DNA of 64,000 nt from GCA-002731945 sp036344135 (GCA_036344135.1 JAYYUG010000097.1:11687-75686); one strand, 5' to 3'. Counted from the first letter of the stretch, positions 34,845 through 44,430 are shown. The notes: a model not told the origin generated them from the sequence alone. Translations and numbers: made by a program.

Positions 34845-36024
34845 CTTGGTATTGATAATGCTAATTTTATCATCAGAGGCTTATTGTGCTGAACTTTCTG
34901 GTTATTTAAAAACTTATGCAGTTATACAAAAAGAAAAAGACCTTGATGTTATTGAGGTTCCCAAAATGGATCTCTTGCAGACAACGTTACGCCTAAAAAT
35001 TGAATCTAAGGGTGAAAGATCAGCATGGGAAATTCACTATGAACTCAATACAATAAATAGTTCCAGACGATTATCCTCGTACGTCTTACCGGGGTCATCT
35101 GATGAAATACTACCTGTAGAGAGAACTTATCGATACAATGACTTAAATCGTGAAATTTCGAAAGATGATCAGTATTCTCTTCAACAGAATCTGGATCGCT
35201 TAAACATTCAGTTTCAACTCGACTCTGGAGACCTCACTTTGGGTCGTCAAGCTATATCCTTAGGAACTTCACGATTTGTAAATCCAATGGATGTATTTTT
35301 ACCTTTTGATCTACGAGCATTGAACACAGAGTATAGGCCCGGTATTGATGCCATACGATTTCAAAAGCCATTGGGAAATCTTGGAGAATTGGATGTTGGA
35401 TGGGTTTTTGGAAGAGACGGAGAAAAGAAAAATTCGGCTGCTTACGCTAAGCTTTCCAGGCGTTTTCGTGGTCAGGATTTTCAAATTACCTTTGTGAATA
35501 CCGATTCACTCTTACTGGTGGGCGCTGGAATCCAAGGGGCAGTTGGTAATAGTGGGTACTGGCTAGAGATTGCTAATATCTCGGGTGATGATGACTATAC
35601 GAGGATTTCCATTGGTCTTGATCACGCTTTTACAGACAATATTTATTTTATGACTGAGTATCATTACAATGGTATCGGAACAACTTCACCAGAAAAATAC
35701 TTTGAACAATACGAACGGGATGCCTACCAAGAACATGGGGTTTTCCTTCTAGGTGAACAATATCTCGCCAGCAGTTTGAGTGTACAAATCTCACCAGTAA
35801 CTATCGCAGGTCTACAAATGCTTTATAATCTTGACGATCGTTCGGCGTTTACAGCATTAAGTATTGAACGTCATCTGACCGATGACCTGTATCTAGATCT
35901 TGGATATTACAGGTTTTTTGGTGATAAAAAATTAGTATTCTCTGAAAAAAATGGGATTGTCCCAACGTCGGAATATGGTTTAAATCCTGATATGGCATAT
36001 ATAAGTCTTAGATATTATTTTTAA
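34831..36024 (+). CDS. outer-membrane beta-barrel protein of the Lol-type operon
   Basis: 397 residues from the ATG at 34831, which gives a clean signal peptide (MPRLSLVLIMLILSSEAYCA); an alternative ATG lies at 34816. The mature protein alternates amphipathic strands and ends YISLRYYF, with the terminal Phe typical of BAM-inserted barrels. The GRQAISLGTSRF and PMDVFLPFDLRALNTEYRPG segments resemble alginate-export/porin-like families, but I do not assign one. It overlaps the ATPase gene by 14 bp. As the last operon member it could be the exit channel or receiving site for cargo carried by the LolA-like protein. Confidence 0.75.
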   Translation: MPRLSLVLIMLILSSEAYCAELSGYLKTYAVIQKEKDLDVIEVPKMDLLQTTLRLKIESKGERSAWEIHYELNTINSSRRLSSYVLPGSSDEILPVERTYRYNDLNREISKDDQYSLQQNLDRLNIQFQLDSGDLTLGRQAISLGTSRFVNPMDVFLPFDLRALNTEYRPGIDAIRFQKPLGNLGELDVGWVFGRDGEKKNSAAYAKLSRRFRGQDFQITFVNTDSLLLVGAGIQGAVGNSGYWLEIANISGDDDYTRISIGLDHAFTDNIYFMTEYHYNGIGTTSPEKYFEQYERDAYQEHGVFLLGEQYLASSLSVQISPVTIAGLQMLYNLDDRSAFTALSIERHLTDDLYLDLGYYRFFGDKKLVFSEKNGIVPTSEYGLNPDMAYISLRYYF

Positions 36025-36109
36025 TATTTATAAAGGAAAGTATTTACTAAAGTTTAATTTTGTCTTTAAATCTGATACAAACTCTAAATACTTAAAGTTA
36101 GGAAGAAGA

Positions 36110-37522
36110 ATGAGCGAGAGAATTAAAGAAAAAGAAGAAAATTTAGAACCGGGAGAGGCCCGATCTCCATTTACAAGTTACACTGAATATTTAGAAGAAG
36201 ACTCAAAAAAATTACCAGATTTTATGATGGACGAAAACTATGAGTTTCTTGGTTCTGAAGATATTTCAATGGAAAGATATACTTCCAAAGAATTCTTCAA
36301 AAAAGAAGCGGAATGCATGTGGACTAGAGTCTGGCAATTTGCTTGTAGAGTGGAAGATATTCCTGAGGTAGGTGATAGCCTAGTTTATGATATTCTTGAT
36401 TACTCATTCCTAATAGTAAGATCTGAAGAAAATAAGATTCAAGCTTTTTACAACTCTTGCCTTCATAGAGGAAGAAAATTAAAAACAGAAAGAGGTATTA
36501 GTAAAGATATCGAATGCCCATTCCACGGATATTGTTGGAATCTTGATGGTACATTGAAACACACACCTGCTGCATGGGATTTTCCTCATGTCAAAGCAGA
36601 TAAGTGGAGCCTTCCAGAAGTAAGAGTTGAACTTTGGCAGGGTTTTGTTTTTATTAATATGGATGATAATGCGGTTTCTCTCGAAGAATATTTAGCCCCA
36701 TTACCCGAACATCATGAAAGATGGAATTTAGCAGATTGTAAAAAAGTTATTCATGTTTCTAAAGTAGTCCCAGGAAATTGGAAAACGGTTCAAGAGGCTT
36801 TTATGGAAGCCTTTCATGCTACAAAAATTCATCCTGAGATACTTCCTTTCCAAGCTGATGAAAACGCAAGATATGATATTTATGGTGATCATATGAATAG
36901 AAACTTAGCTCTTGTTGGTAAGCCCGGACCCCATTGTTGGCCAGTTACTGAACAAGAAATACTAGATACAATCTCTTATGGTTCTGGGAGGGTTTTTGAT
37001 GAAAATAAGACTATAGTTCCAGAAGGAGAAGAAGCAAGAAAAGTAGCAGCAGAAGCTGCTAGAAAAGCTTATAATGAGGCTGATGGACATGATTACTCAG
37101 ATAAATCCGACGCGGAAATGCTCGATGCTTTAGTCTATAATGTTTTTCCAAATTTTTCACCTTGGGGTGGATTTCCTAGAAATCTTATTTATAGGTTTAG
37201 ACCAAATGGTACTAGAGAAGATTCAGCTATTATGGAAGCTTTCTTTCTTCAAAGGAATCATAAAGACCCTGAAAAACAAGAACCTTACGAACCTATTCCT
37301 ATTCACTACCTTAGTGAAGATGAAAACTGGGATGACGCTGAAGAGTTAGTAGGTATCGGTTTCATATTTGATCAGGATATGTCAAATATACCGGAAGTTG
37401 AAAAAGGAATGAGAGCCTCAAAAAAAGGTGCAGTGACTTATGCAAACTATCAAGAAAGCCGTATCCGTCATTACCATCAGACAATAGATAAATATATTTC
37501 TAAAGGACCTTTTAAACCTTAA
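36110..37522 (+). CDS. Rieske non-haem iron oxygenase, alpha subunit
   Basis: 470 residues. Rieske ligands C117/H119 (CLHRGRKL) and C136/H139 (CPFHGYCW) are complete; the catalytic helix is NWKTVQEAFMEAFHATKIHPE with two His in FHATKIH. It is similar in pattern to the Rieske proteins at 12689 and 57340. A GGAAGAAG site lies just ahead. It is preceded by the export operon (85 bp) and convergent with an SDR lacking the usual catalytic residues. No cognate beta subunit, ferredoxin or reductase is adjacent. Substrate unknown. Confidence 0.92.
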   Translation: MSERIKEKEENLEPGEARSPFTSYTEYLEEDSKKLPDFMMDENYEFLGSEDISMERYTSKEFFKKEAECMWTRVWQFACRVEDIPEVGDSLVYDILDYSFLIVRSEENKIQAFYNSCLHRGRKLKTERGISKDIECPFHGYCWNLDGTLKHTPAAWDFPHVKADKWSLPEVRVELWQGFVFINMDDNAVSLEEYLAPLPEHHERWNLADCKKVIHVSKVVPGNWKTVQEAFMEAFHATKIHPEILPFQADENARYDIYGDHMNRNLALVGKPGPHCWPVTEQEILDTISYGSGRVFDENKTIVPEGEEARKVAAEAARKAYNEADGHDYSDKSDAEMLDALVYNVFPNFSPWGGFPRNLIYRFRPNGTREDSAIMEAFFLQRNHKDPEKQEPYEPIPIHYLSEDENWDDAEELVGIGFIFDQDMSNIPEVEKGMRASKKGAVTYANYQESRIRHYHQTIDKYISKGPFKP

Positions 37523-37537
37523 TTAAGAAAATAAGTT

Positions 37538-38302
37538 CTAATGATTCCACCAAGCTAAGTCAGAGAAAGATCTCATGTCTATTTCATGAGTCCAGCTTGA
37601 TCTGTGTTGTTGTGATAAATGGTAATATGTTTCAGCAATCTTCTCAGGCAAGAGTAATCCGTCATGCTCCATACCTTTTGTTTCTCTTAATTGTTTATAC
37701 ATTTTAGGTCCTAACATTTTCCCTAAAGTATCTGGAGCATCGACTGCTCCATCAATAACAATATGGGCAACATGAATTCCCTTGGAAGAAAATTCTGCAC
37801 TTAATGATTGGCATAACATTCTCCTGCCTCCCATAGCAGATGCATGAGAATGTTGGTTTTTGTTTCCTCTGACGGCTGCAGTAGCAGAAGTCACTAAAAT
37901 GGTTCCTTTGCCTCTTTCTTCCATCATAGGGCATAAAACCTTTGCTGCTCTAAAAAGACCAAAACTCGCTATTCTCCAACCCCATTCAAATTCCTTATGA
38001 GTAGTTTCATTCAGAAGTTTCATGCCAGTTTGAGCGCCTAAATTGTATACCAAAACTTCTATTGGGCCTATATCGGCCTCTATTGAGGTTATAATATTCT
38101 CAATTACATCATCTTCAATTGCGTTAACTAAATATCCTGTTGCCGTACCGCCTTCACTCTCTATAGTTTCAACCAATCTATCCAAACCTTCTTGGTCCGT
38201 CCTTCGGCATAGACAAGAATGATATCCCTCTTTAGCAAATTTTATTGCAACGGTACCTCCAATGCCGGCACCTGCCCCAAGAACTAGACACACTGGTTTC
38301 AT
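37538..38302 (-). CDS. divergent short-chain dehydrogenase/reductase lacking YxxxK
   Basis: 254 residues. The cofactor motif GAGAGIG is at residues 8-14 and the NLGAQTG stretch near 86; the serine of TSATAAVRG is in the active-site strand. Where Tyr-x3-Lys is expected the protein reads HASAMGG (residues about 157-163), so both catalytic Tyr and Lys are missing. It may be a non-catalytic SDR fold or use another mechanism; some classical-type SDRs have Phe at the Tyr position but keep the Lys. Convergent with the Rieske gene at 36110 and divergent from the aldo/keto reductase. Confidence 0.8.
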   Translation of the reverse strand: MKPVCLVLGAGAGIGGTVAIKFAKEGYHSCLCRRTDQEGLDRLVETIESEGGTATGYLVNAIEDDVIENIITSIEADIGPIEVLVYNLGAQTGMKLLNETTHKEFEWGWRIASFGLFRAAKVLCPMMEERGKGTILVTSATAAVRGNKNQHSHASAMGGRRMLCQSLSAEFSSKGIHVAHIVIDGAVDAPDTLGKMLGPKMYKQLRETKGMEHDGLLLPEKIAETYYHLSQQHRSSWTHEIDMRSFSDLAWWNH

Positions 38303-38397
38303 ATTTTATTTACTCCTTCTAAATAGTTACATATTGTAAAAGTCTTTACTAGCAAGAGTTTTAAAGTCATGCTTTTATTTGATAGATAGAGGTAATT

Positions 38398-39390
38398 ATG
38401 CAAAAGAGAAAATTCAAACCTTTTGGAGAGGTGAGCTCACTGACTTTAGGGGGTGGAGGGTTAGGTCAAGTTTGGGGGAAAACAACTCGGGAAGAAGCTA
38501 TCCTAACTGTTCACATGGCTCTTGAAGCGGGAATTAACCACTACGATGTTGCTCCTATGTATGGAAAAGGAGAAGCAGAAAGAGTTATAGGGCAAGCTTT
38601 TGAAGGTAAGAAGCTTGATGAAATATTTATTACTACAAAATGTTGGCTTGGTACTTTACCTGAAGAAGGTGTTTATGAACGTTTAAGTATATCTTTGAAA
38701 AGAAGCCTTGAGACTATGAATATTGAAAAGGTAAACCTTTTTCTTTTGCATTCTCAATTGATAGAAGATGATTATGAACTTTCCAAATTTAAAGAGATGA
38801 GGGATAGCAATACTACTTCATTAAGTTGTTATTTCAATGCTGTCATTCCTGCTTTCGAAAAATTAAAGCAAGAAGGAAGAATTGATCACTGGGGCATAGG
38901 AGGACTGGGTCAAAATGAAGCCTTATTGCAAGCTATAAATTTTGAAACTCCACCTGAGGTAATTCAATGCGCAGTAAATCCTCTGAATTCAGCGGGAGCA
39001 ATAAGTTTCATCGATGATAATTTCGATCCAAAAATAATCTTAACTGAAAGTCAAAACAAAAATATCCCTATCTTAGCTATTAGAGCTGTACAAGCAGGTG
39101 CTTTAACTACGAATATGGATAGGAATCCCGATCCCTCAGGATTTGATAAAAAGGACTTCGATGACTATGAGCGTGCTGCCTCGTTTAGAAATTTAGCAAA
39201 AGAAATGGGGCAGTCCCCTGCCAGTTTAGCGCATAGATACACATTAAGCATTCCCAAAGTAAGTTCTGTTATCCTAGGAGTTAAAAATAGATCTGAATTG
39301 GATGAATGTATAAACGCTGAAAGAAAAGGCAAGCTAACATCGGAAGAGATTGAGACCATAGAGAATCTTTTCCAGGATAAAAAAAGTTAA
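38398..39390 (+). CDS. aldo/keto reductase
   Basis: 330 residues of the (beta/alpha)8 AKR family. The catalytic tetrad is visible: Asp and Tyr in YDVAPMYGKGEAE (near residues 54-60), Lys in FITTKCW (near 83), and His in LFLLHSQ (near 118). It reduces aldehydes or ketones with NADPH in the cytoplasm. The overall sequence resembles the bacterial D-threo-aldose/L-fucose dehydrogenase-like AKRs (QAGALTTNMDR, SSVILGVKNRSEL). It is followed 9 bp later by an exported metallo-beta-lactamase-fold protein. Substrate not determinable. Confidence 0.9.
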   Translation: MQKRKFKPFGEVSSLTLGGGGLGQVWGKTTREEAILTVHMALEAGINHYDVAPMYGKGEAERVIGQAFEGKKLDEIFITTKCWLGTLPEEGVYERLSISLKRSLETMNIEKVNLFLLHSQLIEDDYELSKFKEMRDSNTTSLSCYFNAVIPAFEKLKQEGRIDHWGIGGLGQNEALLQAINFETPPEVIQCAVNPLNSAGAISFIDDNFDPKIILTESQNKNIPILAIRAVQAGALTTNMDRNPDPSGFDKKDFDDYERAASFRNLAKEMGQSPASLAHRYTLSIPKVSSVILGVKNRSELDECINAERKGKLTSEEIETIENLFQDKKS

Positions 39391-39399
39391 ATAATTTAT

Positions 39400-40374
39400 A
39401 TGAAAGTTTTTTCATTTTTTTTCATAATTTTAACATTTAATGTCTCCATTTTTGCCGAGGAAGGATTCACAAATTCTGATGGAAAATCAAACAATAAGTC
39501 CCTTAGCGAAATAATCAGATGGAGTTCTGAAAGAAACAGACCCGATCCTGAATATCTTGAAGTTTTCAATATTAACAATCCCTATATTTTTAAAACTGAT
39601 AAGCCTTATGCATTCTGGATAGGGCACGCCAGTTTCCTAGTTTTTAATGGAGATATAACAATATTATTTGATCCCATCTTCTCAGATAGAGCCTCTCCAT
39701 TTAAATTGTTTGGACCAAAGAGGTTAATCAAGCCAGCTATTGAAATTTCGAATTTACCTAATATTGATTTGGTGGTGATTAGTCACAATCATTATGATCA
39801 TTTAGATATTCAAAGTTTGAAAGATCTTCAAAATAGATTCCCTGATATTGCAATTCTTATACCAAAGGGAGATGGTAAACTACTGAAAAAATATAATATA
39901 AAAAAAGCTAAAGAGTTTCTTTGGTGGGATAATTATAAAATAAAAGACAGCACTATTACCTTTACGCCTTCACAGCATTGGTCAGCAAGAGGGCTGACTG
40001 ATAGAAACAAGAGCTTATGGGGTAGTTGGTATGTAAGTTATATGGGAAAGAACATTTTTCATGCCGGGGATACGGGTTATTCTAGCGACTTTAAAGAAAT
40101 TAGGAAAAGGCTAGGAAAAGTAGATTTTGCAATGATACCCATCGGAGCATATTCACCAAATTGGTTTATGAATTATTCTCATGTAACTCCTGAACAGGCC
40201 GTAGAAATAGCAATTGATTTAAATGCTAAAGAAAGTGTCGCTATGCACTGGGGTACATTCATCTTATCAGACGAACCCGTACTAGAGCCCCAAGAAAGGC
40301 TTAAGATAGCAGCAAAGAACAAAGAAATAAATTTCTATACAACTTCTCCAGGAACTTTATTAAGAATAAATTGA
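39400..40374 (+). CDS. exported metallo-beta-lactamase-fold phosphodiesterase-like protein (NAPE-PLD/UlaG type)
   Basis: 324 residues. An N-terminal signal peptide (KVFSFFFIILTFNVSIFAEE) is followed by the MBL motif SHNHYDHLD (near residue 128), FHAGDTGYS (near 220) and a late MHWGTF His. These are the metal ligands of the UlaG/NAPE-phospholipase-D branch. Predicted to act in the periplasm on a phosphodiester or lipid headgroup. It is 9 bp after the aldo/keto reductase and convergent with HflX with adjacent stops. Confidence 0.85.
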   Translation: MKVFSFFFIILTFNVSIFAEEGFTNSDGKSNNKSLSEIIRWSSERNRPDPEYLEVFNINNPYIFKTDKPYAFWIGHASFLVFNGDITILFDPIFSDRASPFKLFGPKRLIKPAIEISNLPNIDLVVISHNHYDHLDIQSLKDLQNRFPDIAILIPKGDGKLLKKYNIKKAKEFLWWDNYKIKDSTITFTPSQHWSARGLTDRNKSLWGSWYVSYMGKNIFHAGDTGYSSDFKEIRKRLGKVDFAMIPIGAYSPNWFMNYSHVTPEQAVEIAIDLNAKESVAMHWGTFILSDEPVLEPQERLKIAAKNKEINFYTTSPGTLLRIN

Positions 40375-41688
40375 TTAGCAATCAGTAATTGATATTTTTT
40401 CTTTATTGCTAACAAGACGGATGTCATTATGAGAGACGAGAGTATTTAATTCTTTTTCGTCTATTTCAAGCAGCAATTTTATAATACCTACCTCATTTGT
40501 TGTCTCTTCTACAACCTTGTCTAATGAATAAAGTTTAGACCTAATTTTTCCTTGATTAGGCTCTAACTCTATCCATTGTCTCATAATATTTTTTTGTCTA
40601 TGGAAGTGGATTGAACTTACAAGTTCATTTATTCCTTGATTTCTTAAAGCTGATATCCAAACTTCATAACTAGACTTCTTCACTAAATTACTATTTAAAT
40701 TTGGCTCAATCTTATCGCATTTATTGTAAACTTTGATTTGAGGTATGCTAGATAAACCCAACTCTTCGAGAATTTTTAAGACTTGTTCAGATTTAAAAAG
40801 AAAGTCGGTATCAGAGATATCTATAACATGGATTAATACATCTGCTGCTTTCAATTCATCTAATGTGGCTTTGAATGATTCAATTAGTTGTGTAGGTAAA
40901 TCTGAGATAAACCCCACGGTATCAGAGAAAAGAATATCTTCTAGACCTAAAATGGAATTTTTCCTGGTAATTGAATCTAGGGTGGCAAAAAGCTTATCAT
41001 CAGCATATAGCTGACTTTGAGTTAATAAATTAAAGAGGGTAGTCTTTCCTGCATTGGTATAACCAATTAGAGCTACTAAGGTTTGACTGCTTTTCTTTCT
41101 TGAATATCGGTTAACCTTCCTTTGTTTGTGAGTTTTATCTAGTCTTTTCTTTATACTCTTAATCCTATGATTTAGGAGTCTCCTGTCGGTCTCTAATTGA
41201 GTTTCCCCTGGACCCCTTAAGCCTATCCCACCTTTTTGCCTTTCCAAATGACTCCATCCTCTAACAAGTCGAGTTGAAAGATGGGATAATTGAGCTAGCT
41301 CAACTTGCAATTTTCCGACATGGCTAGAGGCTCGAACAGAAAATATATCTAAGATTAATCCAGTTCTATCTAAAACTCTCTTCTGGAAGATATTTTCTAA
41401 GTTCCTTTCCTGAGAGGGAGATAAGTCGTGATTAAAAATTACCAGGTCTGAGTGTGTTTCTTCTGCAAGAATCTTAATTCTTTCCACCCTTCCTTTACTT
41501 ATAAATAATCCTGAAATTGGTTTAGTTTGCTTAAAAATCTTTTCGTAAGATATTTTGGCGCCCGAGGAAAGAACCAACCCTTTAAATTCTGCAAAAGCAT
41601 CCAAAGAAGAAAATTCTTCTCTTTTTTTGGGAAAATCAACCTGTATAATTATAGCTCTTTGATCAAAAGATTCTTTTATTTCTAACAT
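40375..41688 (-). CDS. hflX: GTPase HflX
   Basis: 437 residues. The N-terminal HflX domain contains GGIGLRGPGETQLETDRR (near residue 155), diagnostic of HflX. The GTPase motifs follow: G1 GYTNAGKTTLF (near 210), G3 DTVGFI (near 258), G4 NKCD (near 322). It binds the 50S ribosome and splits stalled ribosomes under stress. In enterobacteria it sits beside hfq and hflKC; here no such neighbours occur, suggesting rearrangement. It is convergent with the MBL-fold gene at 40374 with no gap. Confidence 0.96.
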   Translation of the reverse strand: MLEIKESFDQRAIIIQVDFPKKREEFSSLDAFAEFKGLVLSSGAKISYEKIFKQTKPISGLFISKGRVERIKILAEETHSDLVIFNHDLSPSQERNLENIFQKRVLDRTGLILDIFSVRASSHVGKLQVELAQLSHLSTRLVRGWSHLERQKGGIGLRGPGETQLETDRRLLNHRIKSIKKRLDKTHKQRKVNRYSRKKSSQTLVALIGYTNAGKTTLFNLLTQSQLYADDKLFATLDSITRKNSILGLEDILFSDTVGFISDLPTQLIESFKATLDELKAADVLIHVIDISDTDFLFKSEQVLKILEELGLSSIPQIKVYNKCDKIEPNLNSNLVKKSSYEVWISALRNQGINELVSSIHFHRQKNIMRQWIELEPNQGKIRSKLYSLDKVVEETTNEVGIIKLLLEIDEKELNTLVSHNDIRLVSNKEKISITDC

Positions 41689-41746
41689 ATCTTTTGTCTC
41701 AAAATATTATCTTTCTAGAGGTTTTGATATCACAGACTGCTTTCAT

Positions 41747-42688
41747 TTATTCCCAAACAATAACCATTCTTCCTCTTGTTCCACCTGCATCAAGACTCTT
41801 ATGTGCTTCAGAGGCATTTTCCGGTGTTACAGTATCAGCAACTCTTAATGTAATTAAACCGTCTTCAACTTGTTGGCGAATTTTATCTAGCCTTTCAAAA
41901 TCACAATCGTAAACTCTAACCCATGTCGTTGAAAATTTGATATCTCTTTGTGGATCCCCTTTAAATCCCCTTATAGAGGTAAAAGATCCACCATCTTTTA
42001 CGGCCCCAATAGCTAACTCATTTAGCAAAGCTCCATCAGCTAATCCATCTACTCCATCAGGATAGATTCCTCTAATTTTTTCAGAAAAATTATCTCCTCT
42101 TGGAATAATGTGATCAACTCCAAGATCATTTAGTAACTTTTTATCGCTTTCGTTTGAATCAACTATTACAATTAGACCATCTGCCTTGGCAAGCTGTATT
42201 GCATAACCTCCATAAGCCCCAGGCCCACCAGTGACAGCTAATACTTGTCCTGATTTTAAGTTTAATAAATCTAGAGATAAGCGGGCAGTCAAACTATTCA
42301 TAGGAAGTGTACAGGATTCAATATGTGAGGCATTTATAGGAGATCTTACAACGGCATATTGATCAAGTATTATTTGCTCTCGATAAGCACCATAATCTCC
42401 TTTTGGGATTACCATACCCATAACCCGATCACCAACTTTTATATCAGTTTTTATTCCATCACCAACTTGATCAACGATACCAGCAATATCCATCCCTGGC
42501 ACACAAGGCAGGGAAAAATCTTTTTGGAATTGTGCAATTAATCCACTTCTTGAAACAATATCTGTAGGATTTACTGCTGATGCATAATTTCGAATTCGTA
42601 CCTCACCTGAGCCAGGATAAACTTCTGGAACTTCCATAATCTCGAGAACCTCAGGCCCTCCAAAATTTTTAAATCCTACCGCTTTCAT
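41747..42688 (-). CDS. zinc-free MDR: NADPH:quinone reductase-like
   Basis: 313 residues. MKAVGFKNFGGPEVLEIMEV opens the quinone oxidoreductase fold; YASAVNPTDI, VPGMDIAGIV and the Rossmann segment VLAVTGGPGAYGGYAIQLAK are typical. Zinc-binding residues of alcohol dehydrogenase are absent. It probably transfers two electrons from NADPH to a quinone or enone in the cytoplasm. It stands alone between HflX and the hypothetical at 42754, on the same strand as both. Confidence 0.88.
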   Translation of the reverse strand: MKAVGFKNFGGPEVLEIMEVPEVYPGSGEVRIRNYASAVNPTDIVSRSGLIAQFQKDFSLPCVPGMDIAGIVDQVGDGIKTDIKVGDRVMGMVIPKGDYGAYREQIILDQYAVVRSPINASHIESCTLPMNSLTARLSLDLLNLKSGQVLAVTGGPGAYGGYAIQLAKADGLIVIVDSNESDKKLLNDLGVDHIIPRGDNFSEKIRGIYPDGVDGLADGALLNELAIGAVKDGGSFTSIRGFKGDPQRDIKFSTTWVRVYDCDFERLDKIRQQVEDGLITLRVADTVTPENASEAHKSLDAGGTRGRMVIVWE

Positions 42689-42753
42689 TTTTACCTCTCT
42701 CTTTTACTGGATAATATTAAAATCTATCATTTTTTGTTGCCCTCACTCAATAG

Positions 42754-43107
42754 TTAGTCTACAAGACTTCCTTCAAACGCTTTGACTTCCTGAGGAAAAG
42801 AGCCTGAAAATTTATAAAAATTAAATAATCTCTCTCCTTTAGCATTTTTTATAGATATAAGTCCTTCACCACCTTTATCTCCTTTATCAGTACTCACTTC
42901 AACTTTACAAATATCATTCCAGTTAACATGGATATGGGTGTCGTCGTCAATATCTAGTCTATCTTCATCAGTCATCTCATTAATAAAAAATTTTCCACTC
43001 ATATCAGCACTATAGCTTCCTAACTTTTCACTTTGGAATAATAATTCTCCGCACTCAAACAATGTCTCAAAAAACGCTCTTTGTTTATTACTGATTATTT
43101 TGTTCAT
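42754..43107 (-). CDS. uncharacterised protein, weakly HutX/ChuX-like
   Basis: 117 residues from the ATG at 43107; the frame extends to a TTG at 43125, but that extension overlaps the decayed VOC gene tail and AGG at 43117-43119 favours the inner ATG. Soluble, acidic, without signal peptide. The C-terminal half (HIHVNWNDICKVEV, then ERLFNFYKFSG) has a faint look of the haem-utilisation HutX/ChuX fold. That resemblance is by eye and may be wrong. No operon partner is obvious. Confidence 0.6.
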   Translation of the reverse strand: MNKIISNKQRAFFETLFECGELLFQSEKLGSYSADMSGKFFINEMTDEDRLDIDDDTHIHVNWNDICKVEVSTDKGDKGGEGLISIKNAKGERLFNFYKFSGSFPQEVKAFEGSLVD

Positions 43108-43117
43108 TTTTCTATAC

Positions 43118-43262
43118 CTAGTCAAATAAATCCCTAAACCAGGGAATAATTGGAAATAATATCTCAGTAAACTAAGGTATTACAGCTAATTCTATTATTG
43201 TGCCATCTGGATCATAAAAGGCCACTATACCACTGGAATAATTTGATGCATGATGATTATAA
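43118..43262 (-). pseudogene. decayed 3' remnant of a VOC/glyoxalase gene
   Basis: Read on the minus strand this gives SSGIVAFYDPDGTIIEL, a stop, then ILFPIIPWFRDLFD and a stop at 43118-43120. The intact VOC protein at 44431-45810 ends SSGIVAFYDPDGTIIEL...ILFPVIIWFKDLFD. So the last roughly 45 codons are preserved in order with an in-frame TAG. The core is 59 of 60 bases identical to 44499-44558. It is the tail of a former second copy. Confidence 0.85.
43186..43245. repeat. 60-bp direct repeat, copy 1 (in pseudogene)
   Basis: Matches 44499-44558 with a single mismatch (43239); the first 53 bases are identical. The copies are 1313 bp apart and have the DUF2855 gene between them. Weaker homology continues on both sides. 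Confidence 0.9.
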
Positions 43263-43297
43263 GAAATATTGGCCAAATTAATTAGATAGGAGAAATT

Positions 43298-44401
43298 ATG
43301 AGTGAATTGCAGACCTTAAAAAGAGATTTAACTAAGACCCGTATTGTTGATGGAGGCAGTGATCGAGTTAATTTAGATGAGGGAGAGATTGCAGTAAAAA
43401 TTGAGCGCTTTGCCTTTACTGCAAACAATATAACTTATGGCGTTGCCGGCGATACGATGGGATATTGGCAATTTTTTCCATCATCAGATGATCCAACAGA
43501 GGAATGGGGGTGTATCCCTATGTGGGGGTTTGCTGAAATCAGTCATTCAAATAGTGAAAATTTAGAGGTTGGAGAAAAGATTTTTGGGTATTTTCCCCCA
43601 GCTAGTTTGTTAACCCTAAAACCAACAAAAGTTACTAATCAAAGTTTTAGTGATGGTAGGAATCATCGTAGGGAGCTTCCCCCAGTTTATAACAACTATG
43701 TGAGGCTTTCTGGTGAAGAAAATTATGACAACAAGATGGATAATATTAGGGCCCTTTTGTTCCCGCTTCACATAACATCATTTTGTTTATGCGACACTCT
43801 TCAAAATGAGTCGTATTTGGGGGCATCCCAAGTAATTATTATTAGCGCTTCAAGCAAAACAGCAATTGGTCTAGCTCAAGGTCTAGCAGATGAAGATCAA
43901 GCACCAAAAATTATTGGTCTTACCTCTTCAAATAATATTAATTTTGTTGAGAGCTTAGGTTGTTACGATGAGGTAATATCATATGATCAACTTGATATAG
44001 TTAATTCTAATAACCCAAGCGTAATGGTTGATATGGCCGGTAACAGAGAAATCTTGGGAACTCTTCATGAGTTTTTGGGAGATAATATGCTGAAGTGTTT
44101 TACCGTGGGAATGACCCACTGGGATAATAAAACGACAGCAGAAGATGCTCTAGGTCAATTGATGATTCGAGATCGGACTGAATTCTTTTTTGCTCCATCT
44201 CATATCCAAAAAAGAATTAGTGACTGGGGCTCAGAAAGCTATAACAAAAAAACCGCATCTTTTATGGCTTCTCGGGCAACTCAAAGTCAGGATTGGATGC
44301 AGGTAAAAGAAATCTCTGGCCTAGAGGATTTTTTAGGCACTTACAATGAAGTTGTTGCGGGAAATATCAATCCTAATGAGGGAATAATTGTTGTTCTTTG
44401 A
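43298..44401 (+). CDS. DUF2855 family protein
   Basis: 367 residues. The pattern RVNLDEGEIAVKIERFAFTANNITYGVAGDTMGYWQFFP is characteristic of DUF2855, a relative of medium-chain dehydrogenases whose N-domain resembles the GroES fold; a Rossmann-like half follows (VIIISASSKTAIGLAQGL). Function unproven; possibly an NADPH-dependent reductase. GGAGAAATT is just ahead of the ATG. It lies on the opposite strand between the decayed VOC tail and the intact VOC gene, so it probably replaced or inserted into a tandem VOC copy. Confidence 0.85.
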   Translation: MSELQTLKRDLTKTRIVDGGSDRVNLDEGEIAVKIERFAFTANNITYGVAGDTMGYWQFFPSSDDPTEEWGCIPMWGFAEISHSNSENLEVGEKIFGYFPPASLLTLKPTKVTNQSFSDGRNHRRELPPVYNNYVRLSGEENYDNKMDNIRALLFPLHITSFCLCDTLQNESYLGASQVIIISASSKTAIGLAQGLADEDQAPKIIGLTSSNNINFVESLGCYDEVISYDQLDIVNSNNPSVMVDMAGNREILGTLHEFLGDNMLKCFTVGMTHWDNKTTAEDALGQLMIRDRTEFFFAPSHIQKRISDWGSESYNKKTASFMASRATQSQDWMQVKEISGLEDFLGTYNEVVAGNINPNEGIIVVL

Positions 44402-44430
44402 TCAATGAAAGTCTCCTATATGCACAATAT

